Origin: an uncultured Pedobacter sp.
GTDB lineage: Bacteria; Bacteroidota; Bacteroidia; Sphingobacteriales; Sphingobacteriaceae
Length of the DNA stretch: 64,000 nucleotides
Assembly (NCBI RefSeq): GCF_946480185.1
Contig: NZ_CAMLIG010000013.1
Coordinates: 1-64,000, forward strand
Reading direction: 5' to 3'
Part shown: piece by piece, positions 7,221 to 16,711 of the stretch
Layout of the letters: each line of letters opens with the position of its first letter
Numbering within the stretch: the stretch's first letter is position 1
Notes under the pieces: model-generated
Seen by the model: only the letters and a program-made list of their open reading frames with translations
Database searches by the model: none
What the model was told of the DNA's origin: nothing
Made by a program: the position numbers and the translations under genes

Positions 7221-8051
7221 CTATTTCACCTTAAAGTTGAATACAATCGTTCCTAATTGAGTATCTGGTGCTTTGTCTAAAGCGTTAAACCTCGAACCTA
7301 AAGCTGCGTTTTCACATTTATCCCAAAGTTTTGGGTCTGTAAGTGTAGTTCCACGCCCGCCGGCTTTTGCACTGGTTACTACTCCGTTTTTATCTACCCT
7401 GATTTCTACCACAATTCTCCCTGATTTTTGTCCGTCATCCTTAATAACCGGTAAGTTTACAAACCTTCTACTTTTTAAAGAAAGCCCCACACCGCCATTT
7501 CCAGAACCTGTTCCATCATAGTTATCTGCTAACGGATCACCTTCTGGTTTGCCTTGATTTCCAGCGACGTTTCCATTTCCGTCACCAGTGCCGGTCCCCT
7601 TATTTTTATTGCCTTTATAAAGTGCATTCTGGTTGATAACCGGTGTGGCAGGTTTGTCTTCTGTCTTTTGTGTAGGTGCAGTTTTGGTTGCGTTTGCTTT
7701 GGTATTTAAGCTCACGGCATCAGAATTATCATCAGTTACAATATTGTTATCTGCATTAGCTGATTTTGTGTTTTGGGTAACTTGCTCGTTCGGCGTAATT
7801 TTATCCGGAGCTTTTCCGTTGGCGTTAGGGTCTATAGATGGCTCTTCAACACTCATATAATCTGTACCCATTCCTTGGTCAGAAGTTCCGTAATTCACAA
7901 TAATTCCACCTACTCCCACTTCTTCTGGCGGTTGTTGTTTACTCACAATATAAAAAATGCTCAACAACAAAAACGCCGTCAGCAAACCAACCGAGATGGC
8001 TATTGCTTTCGGATAATTGTTATCAGGATTGTTATTTAATGACCCAATCAT
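7221..8051 (-). CDS. TonB-family energy transducer
   Basis: A 276-residue protein with one N-terminal membrane segment (about 15-37), a long periplasmic linker rich in Asn, Thr, Lys and Gly (about 60-185), and a C-terminal TonB-like domain from about 190. In that domain GRIVVEIRVDKNGVV and the closing strand TIVFNFKVK are recognisable. The linker lacks the Pro/Glu/Lys repeats of classical TonB. It should carry force from ExbB/ExbD to an outer-membrane partner. Its start overlaps the ExbD stop by four bases, so the three are translationally coupled. The outer-membrane protein encoded upstream in the same run is a possible partner. Confidence 0.85.
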   Translation of the reverse strand: MIGSLNNNPDNNYPKAIAISVGLLTAFLLLSIFYIVSKQQPPEEVGVGGIIVNYGTSDQGMGTDYMSVEEPSIDPNANGKAPDKITPNEQVTQNTKSANADNNIVTDDNSDAVSLNTKANATKTAPTQKTEDKPATPVINQNALYKGNKNKGTGTGDGNGNVAGNQGKPEGDPLADNYDGTGSGNGGVGLSLKSRRFVNLPVIKDDGQKSGRIVVEIRVDKNGVVTSAKAGGRGTTLTDPKLWDKCENAALGSRFNALDKAPDTQLGTIVFNFKVK

Positions 8052-8446
8052 TTTTGTGGTTCGGTGGCCAGCACCAGTTTTATTTTTAGCTTATTGGCAA
8101 TATCTGTTAAGCTTACAACATTTTGAATAGCAATGCTGTTATCAGCATAAAGTATAACGGTTAAATCTGGGTTTGCTTGTTGATAAGTTGCAATTTTCTG
8201 CTCCAATGCTGCAAAAGGAACTTGCTCTTTTTCTACGTAATACTGTAAGTCTTTTGTAATGGAAACATTAATTGTTTTTTGTGGAGATGCTTGTCCAGAG
8301 CTTGAACGCGGTAAAAATAATTTTACCACATTGGGGTTTACCACTGCAGATGCCAAAAGAAAAAACAGCAACAAAAAAAACATAATGTCATTTAATGCAG
8401 AAGTATGTACTTCTACATGCGGTCTTTCTCGTTTCCTAAAATTCAT
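8048..8446 (-). CDS. ExbD/TolR-family proton-channel subunit
   Basis: A 132-residue protein with one membrane helix (about 18-36) that begins with Asp20, the position of the proton-carrying Asp of ExbD/TolR. It has a small periplasmic domain with VSITKDLQYYVEK and a closing helix. It overlaps ExbB by four bases and TonB by four bases. The family forms the proton-driven motor with ExbB. Whether it serves TonB or a Tol-like role is decided here by the adjacent TonB gene. Confidence 0.88.
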   Translation of the reverse strand: MNFRKRERPHVEVHTSALNDIMFFLLLFFLLASAVVNPNVVKLFLPRSSSGQASPQKTINVSITKDLQYYVEKEQVPFAALEQKIATYQQANPDLTVILYADNSIAIQNVVSLTDIANKLKIKLVLATEPQK

Positions 8447-9141
8447 CGTCCTGGCTCTTCTAATAAGTCAATAAATTCAATCGAATCTGTTTCCATTTTC
8501 AATACAACCCTGTCCACCATACCATTTAAAACATGGTATAATATGTACGCGATAATTCCAATGATCAATCCGGTTGCAGATGAAATCATCTTAATGTACA
8601 AACCTCCCGAAATTGTTCCAATCTCAATTACTCCCTTCACAGAAACATCATGGAAAATGGTAATTACCCCAATAATTGTTCCTACGAAGCCCAACATGGG
8701 CGCAATACCGGCTATGATACCTAAAATGCCGATGTTTTTCTCCAGTTTTGATACTTCCAGTTTTCCGATGTTCTCGATAGCGCCTTCAATATCTTTAATA
8801 GGGCGGCCAATTCTTAGCAAACCTTTTTGTAACATTCGGCCTAATGGCGTGTTGCTACTTTTGCATATTGCTATTGCAGCATCTAAATTGCCTGTTTTAA
8901 TGCTTGAACGTACTTGCAATGTCAATTGAGATTCGTCTTTGGTAGCTTTTCTGATGGTTAAATAACGCTCAAAAAATATAATTAAGCCTAATAAAGCTAA
9001 AGCACCAAGCGGGATCATTACCCAACCTCCTTTAGTTAAAAGTTCAAATAAGCTTAGTTCTTGGTTCGGACTTGCTTGCAATGCAGAGACAGCATTTGTT
9101 GCGGTATCTGTTAACGGTTGTAGGGTGTCTAATAAAAACAT
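8443..9141 (-). CDS. ExbB/TolQ/MotA-family proton-channel subunit
   Basis: A 232-residue protein with three membrane helices at about 37-56, 140-165 and 178-200. Between the first two is a cytoplasmic domain containing GRMLQKGLLRIG. LGFVGTIIGVITIF is the diagnostic second-helix motif of MotA/TolQ/ExbB. It builds the pentameric channel around ExbD. It starts three bases after the stop of the HU/SPOR gene, so it belongs to the same operon. Confidence 0.9.
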   Translation of the reverse strand: MFLLDTLQPLTDTATNAVSALQASPNQELSLFELLTKGGWVMIPLGALALLGLIIFFERYLTIRKATKDESQLTLQVRSSIKTGNLDAAIAICKSSNTPLGRMLQKGLLRIGRPIKDIEGAIENIGKLEVSKLEKNIGILGIIAGIAPMLGFVGTIIGVITIFHDVSVKGVIEIGTISGGLYIKMISSATGLIIGIIAYILYHVLNGMVDRVVLKMETDSIEFIDLLEEPGR

Positions 9142-9144
9142 ATT

Positions 9145-10197
9145 CTATTTTAGTATTTTAATCGCTTTTTTAAATGCTTCTGGGTTTAACTCTTCTCTTA
9201 CTCTTTTTAATTCTTTTTCTGCTTCCACATCATTATATAATGTTGCACAACTTATTTTAATCATCGGACCATCGGCGTCTTCAACTATATGCGCATCTAT
9301 CCCGTTTGCTTTTAATTGACTTACTCTTTTAACGGCATCTTCGCGTCTTGTGTATAAGCCAATGATAATTTCGTATTTAATATTTCCTCTTTTTGGTAAA
9401 ACCTCAGTTTTTACAGAAACGTTTGTAGAATCCTTTGCTTTTTCAACTTCAAACCCTTGTGCTTTTAATTTAGATTCTATATCGTCGTCTTTATAAATAG
9501 AATCTGCTTTTTGTAAGGCAACATTATTTGTTGCAGGTATTTTTGTTTCAGTTGGTGCAATTTTAGGTTTTGAGATGGTATAAGTTTGTAGCTGATTTAC
9601 AATATTTTTATAAATATCTGGTTTTGCAAAATACAAGCCGATAACTCCAGCTAAAATAACTACGGCAACAATTCCCATTGTTATTGCTACAATACCTCGC
9701 TTAGGTTCTTCTTCAAAAAGCTCGTCGGGTAAAGAGGTGTTTAAAGCTTGTTGCGCTAAACTGTAGGTCTCTGTTTCTACGCCCACTAGTTTAGGCGAAA
9801 GCGTATCAACGGGCGGTAAACCAAAAAATGCTTTGTTAAGGTTGGTTTGTGTTTCTGATGTTAGTTTGATCTGGCCATCTTCATCTTTTAAAATACCGAT
9901 ACCTTTTAGGTTTACTTCGCCATTTTTTAAAGCAATTTTTATCTCGCGGATATATTCATCTAAAATGGCATAGGCAGAGGTTAATGAAGTCTCTTTTTTC
10001 TGACTGATGAGGTGCACTAATTTATCATCATGCATGTATTCAGTACTGTAAACTATCTCTCCGCTTGGTGGAAAATACGTTTTAGTAGTGTCATCATAGT
10101 AGCCAGATTTTCTTTTTTTTGAAAATCTGCCCAAGCCAGGCACTATTACCTGATCTTTTTCTGTTATAAGCTCTACTAAATAAGTTACAATCTCCAT
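9145..10197 (-). CDS. HU-CCDC81-like and SPOR-domain membrane protein
   Basis: A 350-residue protein. The first 110 or so residues resemble the prokaryotic HU/CCDC81-like domain of Bacteroidota, with VPGLGRF and VNLKGIGIL. A membrane helix lies at about 168-190. The last 75 residues look like a SPOR domain, which in other bacteria binds denuded septal glycan. The N-terminal domain would be cytoplasmic and the SPOR part periplasmic. TTG at 10200 and ATG at 10197 are consecutive; ATG is preferred. Its place directly before ExbB suggests it couples peptidoglycan or nucleoid position to the motor. That role is inference. Confidence 0.75.
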   Translation of the reverse strand: MEIVTYLVELITEKDQVIVPGLGRFSKKRKSGYYDDTTKTYFPPSGEIVYSTEYMHDDKLVHLISQKKETSLTSAYAILDEYIREIKIALKNGEVNLKGIGILKDEDGQIKLTSETQTNLNKAFFGLPPVDTLSPKLVGVETETYSLAQQALNTSLPDELFEEEPKRGIVAITMGIVAVVILAGVIGLYFAKPDIYKNIVNQLQTYTISKPKIAPTETKIPATNNVALQKADSIYKDDDIESKLKAQGFEVEKAKDSTNVSVKTEVLPKRGNIKYEIIIGLYTRREDAVKRVSQLKANGIDAHIVEDADGPMIKISCATLYNDVEAEKELKRVREELNPEAFKKAIKILK

Positions 10198-10242
10198 CAA
10201 TCTGTAAAAGTAGTTTTTTTAACTATAGCTGCCTAAAAAATT

Positions 10243-12030
10243 CTAAAAGCCGTAGCTAACTCCGCCTAAGATGTTAATTCCGTAATTGTTGTAATAAGGA
10301 AAGCGTTCATAATCGTTTCCTAAGATATTGTTCACCCTAAAAAATGCAGAAATTTGTTTATTGTACTGGTAATCTGCACCTACGCTAATATCGGCGAAAG
10401 CCTTAACCGCTTTAGCTGTATAAGTAGGCGTTGGGAAATTACTTGGGCTATCGAAAATTTTAGCTTTTGTTTCTCCCTGAAATAATAAATCACCAGAGAT
10501 TTTCACTTTATCCACTATTTTAAATGACGCGGTTGATTGCAAGGTAAAACCGGGATGTAGCCAGGCGTAATCTTCCTTGTTATTATCATATTGCTTAATA
10601 GCGATTTTACTATCTAAGTTAAAAGCTTCAGAGAAGTTGATGTTTAATTCTCCGTCGAAACCAAGAACGTTTGTGTTTCCAACCATGTAATCAACATTAA
10701 ACTTGTTTCTTTGGGTGCTGTCGTTTACGAAATAAGATAAGTCGCCAATGGTTTTATAGCTCACCATTGCTTTATAGCCTATATTTGCCGCAAAAGTTCC
10801 TCTAATACCGCCAGAGATGCTAAACTTATCAACCGTGTTTTTTAAAAGTAAGTTTTGATTGATGTATGGATTTATATCCGATAAACCTTTCAATGTGGTT
10901 TTTCCTACATTTCCGCCGAAATCGCCAAATATGGTGAGGTAATTTTTAATCAGCATAAAGTCTAAACTTGCAACCGGGAAAATATGGATACGCTGATTTG
11001 CACCAAACTCGTTCACATAGTTAATTCCGCCGGTTAGCTTTAATACGTCTGTTTGTATTTTAATGTAAGGATTTAACTTAAACAGGTTATTGTTGAAGTT
11101 ATATGCCGAGTCTTTACTGGTGGTGATGTTTACTGCCGCATTTGCGCCCAAATGGAATTTATTGAGGTCTTTACCCAAACCTCCAGAAATAACTATTGAG
11201 CTTTCTTTTGCTTTAAAAGCATTGTTGAAGATATAGCCCGAAGCTTTTGCTGCATAGCTGAAACTAGTTTCATCATCGGCATCGGTTCTGTTGAACAATA
11301 AACCTTCAGCATTAAAATAGTTGAAATGCTGTTTTTGAGGATTTGGGTTAGAAAATGAATTCAGTGGATCTATTCCGTAGAAATAAGTTCCCATTCTGTC
11401 ATAACCCACTTTTCCTTCTAAAACCATGGCATCGCCGATGCTTCTACCATAACCGCTTAAAGATTGTTTGCTTATTTTTTGTTGGTATTCTTTACCACTC
11501 ATGGATAGGTGGTTAAAGTTAAAGCCGGCTTGTAAAGCAGGATCTTGTCCGGTAGCAAGATTAAGTTGCGCCAAACCTGTTCCTAAATTCCCGAAACCTA
11601 GCTTTGCGAAGTTGTTTTTGCGTTGCTCGGCAATTTCTTTTGCCATTTTTTGGGCTTCCAGCTCTCTAATTCCACTGTTAAGTTCTAATCTTTTATCAAT
11701 TAGCTCGTATTTAACCTGTGGATTAAACGGTTTGGTATCATTTAAATTCGGACTTCTCCTAATTTTTACCGCATCAGCTAAAACGGGTTTGTAAGAACGT
11801 ACTACTTCTACTTCTTCGGTAACCGCATTTTTTTTGCTGGTATCTTGTTTAGCGGTTGTAGCAGTGGTTTCAGGTTTTACCACTTCTTCTTTTGCTACAA
11901 CAGGTTTCTGGGTATCTTTAGTGCTTAGAGGTTTTGCGGGTTCTTTTGCTTTTTGCGTTTGTGCCGAAACATTGATCGCAAATAAGCTAAAGAAAACAAA
12001 AGCGCTGATATATGGTGTTTTATTTTTCAT
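10243..12030 (-). CDS. Outer-membrane beta-barrel protein, TonB-receptor-like, without a plug
   Basis: A 595-residue protein with a signal peptide (NVSAQ) and a low-complexity Lys/Thr/Glu region to about residue 85. EVEVVRSYKPVLADAVKI near 80-97 recalls a TonB box region. Then come about 480 residues of alternating strands ending in GVSYGF, a terminal-Phe barrel signature. The frame reaches ATG 12054, but ATG 12030 gives a normal signal peptide and removes the overlap with the upstream TPR gene. No plug domain or carboxypeptidase-like domain is seen, so it is not a standard TonB-dependent receptor. It is the obvious outer-membrane candidate for the ExbB/ExbD/TonB set downstream. Confidence 0.75.
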   Translation of the reverse strand: MKNKTPYISAFVFFSLFAINVSAQTQKAKEPAKPLSTKDTQKPVVAKEEVVKPETTATTAKQDTSKKNAVTEEVEVVRSYKPVLADAVKIRRSPNLNDTKPFNPQVKYELIDKRLELNSGIRELEAQKMAKEIAEQRKNNFAKLGFGNLGTGLAQLNLATGQDPALQAGFNFNHLSMSGKEYQQKISKQSLSGYGRSIGDAMVLEGKVGYDRMGTYFYGIDPLNSFSNPNPQKQHFNYFNAEGLLFNRTDADDETSFSYAAKASGYIFNNAFKAKESSIVISGGLGKDLNKFHLGANAAVNITTSKDSAYNFNNNLFKLNPYIKIQTDVLKLTGGINYVNEFGANQRIHIFPVASLDFMLIKNYLTIFGDFGGNVGKTTLKGLSDINPYINQNLLLKNTVDKFSISGGIRGTFAANIGYKAMVSYKTIGDLSYFVNDSTQRNKFNVDYMVGNTNVLGFDGELNINFSEAFNLDSKIAIKQYDNNKEDYAWLHPGFTLQSTASFKIVDKVKISGDLLFQGETKAKIFDSPSNFPTPTYTAKAVKAFADISVGADYQYNKQISAFFRVNNILGNDYERFPYYNNYGINILGGVSYGF

Positions 12031-12034
12031 ACTG

Positions 12035-15000
12035 TTATTTGCCGTTAATTGCATCTAATTTTTTCTTTGCTGTTTCTAATATTTCATCATCGCCTTGGTA
12101 ATTGTCAATGATACTTTTTAAGGTTGCAATAGCCTGTACTTTATCTTTTAAAGCGATATAATTATCGGACAATAAGATAAAGCTCTTAGCGTCCCAATAA
12201 TCATAATTTGGCATGTCATTAATTAACTGGAAACAGGTTTTTTGCGATGTTTTGTATTCTTTTTGCAAGTATTGTATCTCGGCCAAATTGTATAAAGCTT
12301 CTGCCGCGGCAATAGATTTTGTTGCTTTAACCACGCCCTCAAATTCTTTTTTAGCCTTAACAGTATCAGCCAATAACAGTTGAGCTTTACCAGCATATAA
12401 ACCCGCTCTGTTTCTGTCTTCTTCTGATGATTTTTCGTAGTTACGTACCAAATCAACATATAATAAAGTTTGATCAGGTACTTTAATACCTGCGTAAGCC
12501 ACCATTAAATTGTTGATTGCGAAGCTGTAATTTGCTTTATATTCCGATGCAATTTCTAATTTCTTTAAATGGACAATAGCTTCATTATATTGTTTGTTGT
12601 TCATATAAATTTTAGAGATGCTGATTAGTGCTCTTTCAGTGTATTCGCTTGTCCAGTCGTTTAGGATGTATTCGTAGTCGATAATTGCGGGAGCAAATTT
12701 CCCTAGATTTTTATAGCTTTCCGCTCTGATGAATTTGGCCTGTTTATCTTGAATTGCCTTAGGGAATTTATCGAAATAAGCATTTACAGATTCTATTGCT
12801 GCTTCCCAGTTTCCTTTTAAATATTGGGTATTTGCTGCCTGGAACATAATATTATCTTGCTCTGCGGTAGTGTAATTCCCAATAGAAGTTGTGTTTGCGT
12901 AATTAATAAAGTCTGTTGCGTTGCCCTCATCCAAATAAATTTTTTGAATCAATTTTAAGGATTGTTGTGCTTCGTCCGTTGATTTATATTCGCTAATTAC
13001 CTTTTTGAAAGTTTCTAAAGCAGCTTGGTCATTTTTTTGGTCGTAGTTAACCAAACCTATAGTTACCAAAGCCCTTGGGACGTAAGAACTTCTCGGATAT
13101 TTATCAATAAAAGCAGTTAAATCTGTTTTTGCTTTGTCTCCTTGCCCAATTAAGAAATAGGTGTAAGGGATTTCAAAACCTGCATCATCTGAATAGTTAG
13201 AATTAGGGAATTTCGCTAAAAGCGATTGTAAAGTTGCAATTTTAACTTCCGGCTGGTTTTGCAAGCCCTCAATAATTCCACGTTGAAATAAGGCATAATC
13301 CTCACTGCTGCCTCCTTGAGAAATAATACGGTTGTAATAGCCTAAAGCACTCCCGTAATTCTTAGTGCCAAAGTAAGCATCGGCCAATCTCAAAGTTGCA
13401 TCTTTTACTGTTTTAGGGTCTTTTTCTGTGCCATTTAAGAAACGAGCAAGGTAGGTTACCGCTTTAGGATAATTTTCTCCCTCTAGCGCAGCATAACCTA
13501 AAGCATAGTTTGCATAATTATACAAATCTGTTTTTTTGGAAGCACTCATCCCCAAAAAGTTCTCGAAGTAACTAACAGATTCGCCGTATTTTCTAACTTC
13601 ATACATCGCTTCTGCACACCAGTAAGTTGATAAGGCATATATTTCCTTATCTATTGGGTAATTGTTTGAACGTAAAAACAAACCAATTGCATTTTCAAAA
13701 GCTCGTTCGTTGTAAAACTCTAAAGCTCTGTAGTAAGTCACTTTCTGATAAGCCTCTTTTGCATCCTCGGTTTTATCATCTATACCTTCTAAAATATCAA
13801 TGGCATCTCTGTAATTTTTGGTGCTCAATAAAACTTTGGCTAATAATGTTTTAGCCTCATTCAAATGTTTTGAACGAGGATATTTTTTAAGGTATTCTTG
13901 TGCGGCATCCAATGCGATGGAATGAAACTGCAATTCGTAAGAAAGCTTGGCGAAGTTGAATAAAGCTTCTTCTTCAATTTGCTTGTCAAAATCCAGCTTC
14001 GAGCTAAATTGAAATGCATTTCTTGCACCTTGTTTGTTTTTTGTAGTTAAATAAGCATCGCCTAAAGTGTATAAACCGGCTTGGCTATAAGCTGTTTTAT
14101 CCTCAATTAGTTTTCCTAATTGGTCAATAGCTTGGTTGTATTTTTTTAACTTATAATAGGTGTAGCCAATCTGATAACTATCTTGATTATTTTGCGTTTT
14201 GCCCAAATCCTGCTTCATAAAACGCTCATAATAAGCTAAAGCATTAGGATAATCAGCTTTAGCAAAATAAGATGCCGCAATAATGCGCAACATTTCGGTC
14301 TCATTCAACTGTTTTGTGTTTTCTACAATTGGCACTGCATAAGCTAAAACATCCTCATATCGTTTATCCAAAAAATAAATTGCCGAAATATAGTAAGGGT
14401 AACTGGCTTGGTAAGCTTTTGAGTTTTTTAATTTTTCAAAGTTTTTTAAAGCCACGGCATATTCTTTATCTAAATATGCGATATAGGCGTAGTAATAAGT
14501 AGCTTGTTCTCTGTATTCAGAATCGCCGTCTTTTACCAAGCTGAATAAAGGTTTTGCACTTGCATAATCTTTTGTTTCAAAGTAGGCGTAAGCAGTTTTA
14601 AATTTGTATTCGGTGTCTTCTTTTCCGGTTAAATCTATCGAGCTAACTTTTGTAAACCAATTTAAAGCTTCGCCGTAGTCGCCTTGGTTAAAGTAATATT
14701 TTCCAACCTGAAAATAAGCCTGTTTAGATTTAGGGCTTTCAGAATGGTTTTTAATGAAACGTTTAAAAAGCTGTTCTGCATCATCATTTCCTAAAGCCAA
14801 TGCGCAATAGGCTCTGTAATATTCGCTATTGATTTTTAAATCGCTAACCTCCGAGTTTTTTACGGATTGTGGCGTTTCTATGGTATTGGCTTTCTCTACT
14901 TCGTAAAAAAGTGAGGATGCCGCCGCATATTTTTCTTGCGATAACAGTTCCATCGCAGTTTTATACTTTTCATTTACTTGAAAATATGCCGGTAACTGAG

Positions 15001-15058
15001 CGAAGATTAGGCCTGATATGAAGAGGAGGGGTAATAATATAAGTGCTATTTTACGCAT
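12035..15058 (-). CDS. Large periplasmic tetratricopeptide-repeat protein
   Basis: A 1007-residue protein with a signal peptide (FISGLIFAQ, to about 21) followed by TPR units along nearly the whole length, for example QAYFQVGKYYFNQGDYGEAL near 114. Tandem helical pairs form a solenoid for protein-protein contacts. Part of it recalls BamD/YbgF-type TPRs. It heads the run TPR, barrel, HU/SPOR, ExbB, ExbD, TonB. I infer that it is a periplasmic scaffold for that complex. An AACACGTGTT palindrome lies 65 bases upstream of the start. Confidence 0.8.
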   Translation of the reverse strand: MRKIALILLPLLFISGLIFAQLPAYFQVNEKYKTAMELLSQEKYAAASSLFYEVEKANTIETPQSVKNSEVSDLKINSEYYRAYCALALGNDDAEQLFKRFIKNHSESPKSKQAYFQVGKYYFNQGDYGEALNWFTKVSSIDLTGKEDTEYKFKTAYAYFETKDYASAKPLFSLVKDGDSEYREQATYYYAYIAYLDKEYAVALKNFEKLKNSKAYQASYPYYISAIYFLDKRYEDVLAYAVPIVENTKQLNETEMLRIIAASYFAKADYPNALAYYERFMKQDLGKTQNNQDSYQIGYTYYKLKKYNQAIDQLGKLIEDKTAYSQAGLYTLGDAYLTTKNKQGARNAFQFSSKLDFDKQIEEEALFNFAKLSYELQFHSIALDAAQEYLKKYPRSKHLNEAKTLLAKVLLSTKNYRDAIDILEGIDDKTEDAKEAYQKVTYYRALEFYNERAFENAIGLFLRSNNYPIDKEIYALSTYWCAEAMYEVRKYGESVSYFENFLGMSASKKTDLYNYANYALGYAALEGENYPKAVTYLARFLNGTEKDPKTVKDATLRLADAYFGTKNYGSALGYYNRIISQGGSSEDYALFQRGIIEGLQNQPEVKIATLQSLLAKFPNSNYSDDAGFEIPYTYFLIGQGDKAKTDLTAFIDKYPRSSYVPRALVTIGLVNYDQKNDQAALETFKKVISEYKSTDEAQQSLKLIQKIYLDEGNATDFINYANTTSIGNYTTAEQDNIMFQAANTQYLKGNWEAAIESVNAYFDKFPKAIQDKQAKFIRAESYKNLGKFAPAIIDYEYILNDWTSEYTERALISISKIYMNNKQYNEAIVHLKKLEIASEYKANYSFAINNLMVAYAGIKVPDQTLLYVDLVRNYEKSSEEDRNRAGLYAGKAQLLLADTVKAKKEFEGVVKATKSIAAAEALYNLAEIQYLQKEYKTSQKTCFQLINDMPNYDYWDAKSFILLSDNYIALKDKVQAIATLKSIIDNYQGDDEILETAKKKLDAINGK

Positions 15059-15122
15059 AATGTCTTTAAAGTGAATGTTCTAAATTTAACGTTTCCATTT
15101 TTTAACGATTAAGTATTTAACC

Positions 15123-15132
15123 AACACGTGTT
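15123..15132. promoter_or_regulatory. Ten-base perfect palindrome upstream of the TPR operon
   Basis: AACACGTGTT lies in the 142-base gap between pyrB and the TPR gene, within a wider, less perfect symmetry. It could bind a dimeric regulator of the ExbB/ExbD/TonB run. Ten bases is short, and chance occurrence is possible. Confidence 0.25.
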
Positions 15133-15200
15133 AATAAAACCAATAGAACGCAATTTATCCATGAATAATATGAGGATTTAAATTTTAGCTTGAGCTAAAC

Positions 15201-16136
15201 CTATTTTTGACTTGCCAAAAGGTAAAGTACGGCCATCCTAACCGCAACGCCGTTTTCAACCTGGTTTAAAATGATGGATTGTTTGCTGTCGGCAACATCG
15301 CTGCTGATCTCCACGCCACGGTTTATTGGACCTGGGTGCATCACCACAATTTCCTTGTCAAGAGAGTCCAAAATCTTTTTATCCAAACCGTACATCATGG
15401 TATATTCCCGTAAAGAAGGGAAATATTTAATATCCTGTCTTTCCAATTGTATCCTTAACATATTGGCAACGTCGCACCAGTTTAGTGCTTTGCGTAAATC
15501 GTGTTCAACTTTTACGCCTAAAGTTTGAATATATTTTGGAATTAGGGTTGTTGGGCCGCATACCATCACTTCTGCCCCCAGTTTTTGTAGACACAAAATG
15601 TTGGAGAGCGCAACTCTGGAGTGTAAAATGTCGCCAACAATCACTACTTTTTTCCCTGCTACTTCGCCCAGTTTTTCTCTGATGGAAAAAGCATCTAAAA
15701 GTGCTTGGGTTGGATGTTCATGAGCACCGTCTCCAGCGTTTACAATTTGTGCGTTAATATGTTTGCTTAAAAATACACCAGCGCCCGGGTAAGGATGCCT
15801 CATTACCACCATGTCCACTTTCATGGATAAAATGTTGTTAACCGTATCTATTAAGGTTTCGCCTTTGCTCACCGATGAACTTGATGCCGCAAAATTTACT
15901 ACATCTGCCGAAAGGCGTTTTTGTGCCAACTCAAAAGAAAGCTTGGTACGTGTGGAGTTTTCGAAAAATATATTGGCAATGGTGATGTCTCTTAAAGAAG
16001 GAACCTTTTTTATGGGGCGGTTAATTACATCTTTAAACGTATCTGCAGTTTCTAAAATTAAATTGATGTCTTCCGTTGTTAAATCCTTAATTCCCAGAAG
16101 ATGTTTACTGCTTAATCTATGTGTTATTTCTGCCAT
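15201..16136 (-). CDS. pyrB: Aspartate carbamoyltransferase catalytic subunit
   Basis: A 311-residue enzyme joining carbamoyl phosphate and aspartate, the committed step of pyrimidine synthesis. STRTK at 61-65 binds carbamoyl phosphate; HPTQALLD at 141-148 and HPGPINRG near 268 complete the active-site signatures. It is cytoplasmic and of usual length. It follows pyrR with four bases between, forming a pyrR-pyrB operon. No pyrI regulatory subunit is present, as is common when PyrR regulates. Confidence 0.95.
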   Translation of the reverse strand: MAEITHRLSSKHLLGIKDLTTEDINLILETADTFKDVINRPIKKVPSLRDITIANIFFENSTRTKLSFELAQKRLSADVVNFAASSSSVSKGETLIDTVNNILSMKVDMVVMRHPYPGAGVFLSKHINAQIVNAGDGAHEHPTQALLDAFSIREKLGEVAGKKVVIVGDILHSRVALSNILCLQKLGAEVMVCGPTTLIPKYIQTLGVKVEHDLRKALNWCDVANMLRIQLERQDIKYFPSLREYTMMYGLDKKILDSLDKEIVVMHPGPINRGVEISSDVADSKQSIILNQVENGVAVRMAVLYLLASQK

Positions 16137-16139
16137 GTT

Positions 16140-16685
16140 TTAAACGCTTTCTGATACTAAAACAACTTTGTCTGCTCCGTCTGTTTCTTCCCAGCTTACC
16201 ACTACTTTTTGTGACGACATGGAATCTACCTTTATGCCTATATAATTAGGTTCAATGGGTAAATGCCTGCTATAACGCCTGTCAACCAATACCAAAAGCT
16301 CAACTTTTTCAGGTCTGCCGAACGCCAAAATAGCGTCCATTGCAGCCCTAATGGTACGGCCGGTCCACAAAACATCGTCCACTAAAATCACTTTTTTACC
16401 TTCAATAATAAAGTCAATTTGGGTACTGCTTGGCACCAAAAGTCCATCACCACGTCTAAAATCATCACGGTAAAAAGTGATGTCGAGTATGCCGCTTTTA
16501 ATGTGCGCATTGGGAATAATTTGTTTTAATTCGCCTGCAATTCTTTGGGATAAGTAAATGCCCCTTGGCTGTATGCCTAAAATTACTGAATTTGAAAAAT
16601 CGTTATGATTTTCTATCAATTGATGGCAAAGCCTTTGTAGAGTAATCTGGAATTTCTGACCGTCAAGAAGTGTTAAATTTTGCAT
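16140..16685 (-). CDS. pyrR: PyrR: pyrimidine regulator / uracil phosphoribosyltransferase
   Basis: A 181-residue phosphoribosyltransferase-fold protein with the PRPP loop VILVDDVLWTGRT and a basic RRYSRHLP segment. In Gram-positive bacteria PyrR binds pyr mRNA and promotes attenuation; it also has UPRT activity. The frame opens at 16706, but that ATG lies on top of a good -7 element (16704-16711). The Met at 16685 is therefore the likely start, giving the usual length. The remaining leader is too short to hold a classical attenuator before pyrR. Confidence 0.88.
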   Translation of the reverse strand: MQNLTLLDGQKFQITLQRLCHQLIENHNDFSNSVILGIQPRGIYLSQRIAGELKQIIPNAHIKSGILDITFYRDDFRRGDGLLVPSSTQIDFIIEGKKVILVDDVLWTGRTIRAAMDAILAFGRPEKVELLVLVDRRYSRHLPIEPNYIGIKVDSMSSQKVVVSWEETDGADKVVLVSESV

Positions 16686-16703
16686 CAGCTCGTGTGGTTT
16701 GGG

Positions 16704-16711
16704 CAAAAATA
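16704..16711 (-). promoter_or_regulatory. Bacteroidota -7 element for pyrR-pyrB
   Basis: On the minus strand this reads TATTTTTG, matching TAnnTTTG, 18 bases before the chosen pyrR ATG. I see no good -33 TTTG at the right distance. Confidence 0.45.

Noticed and set aside
7071..7256. 61-residue open frame between folC and the TonB gene
   Set aside because: It runs through the palindromic repeat and shares its only recognisable peptide with the other repeat copy at 52 kb, so it is repeat-derived.
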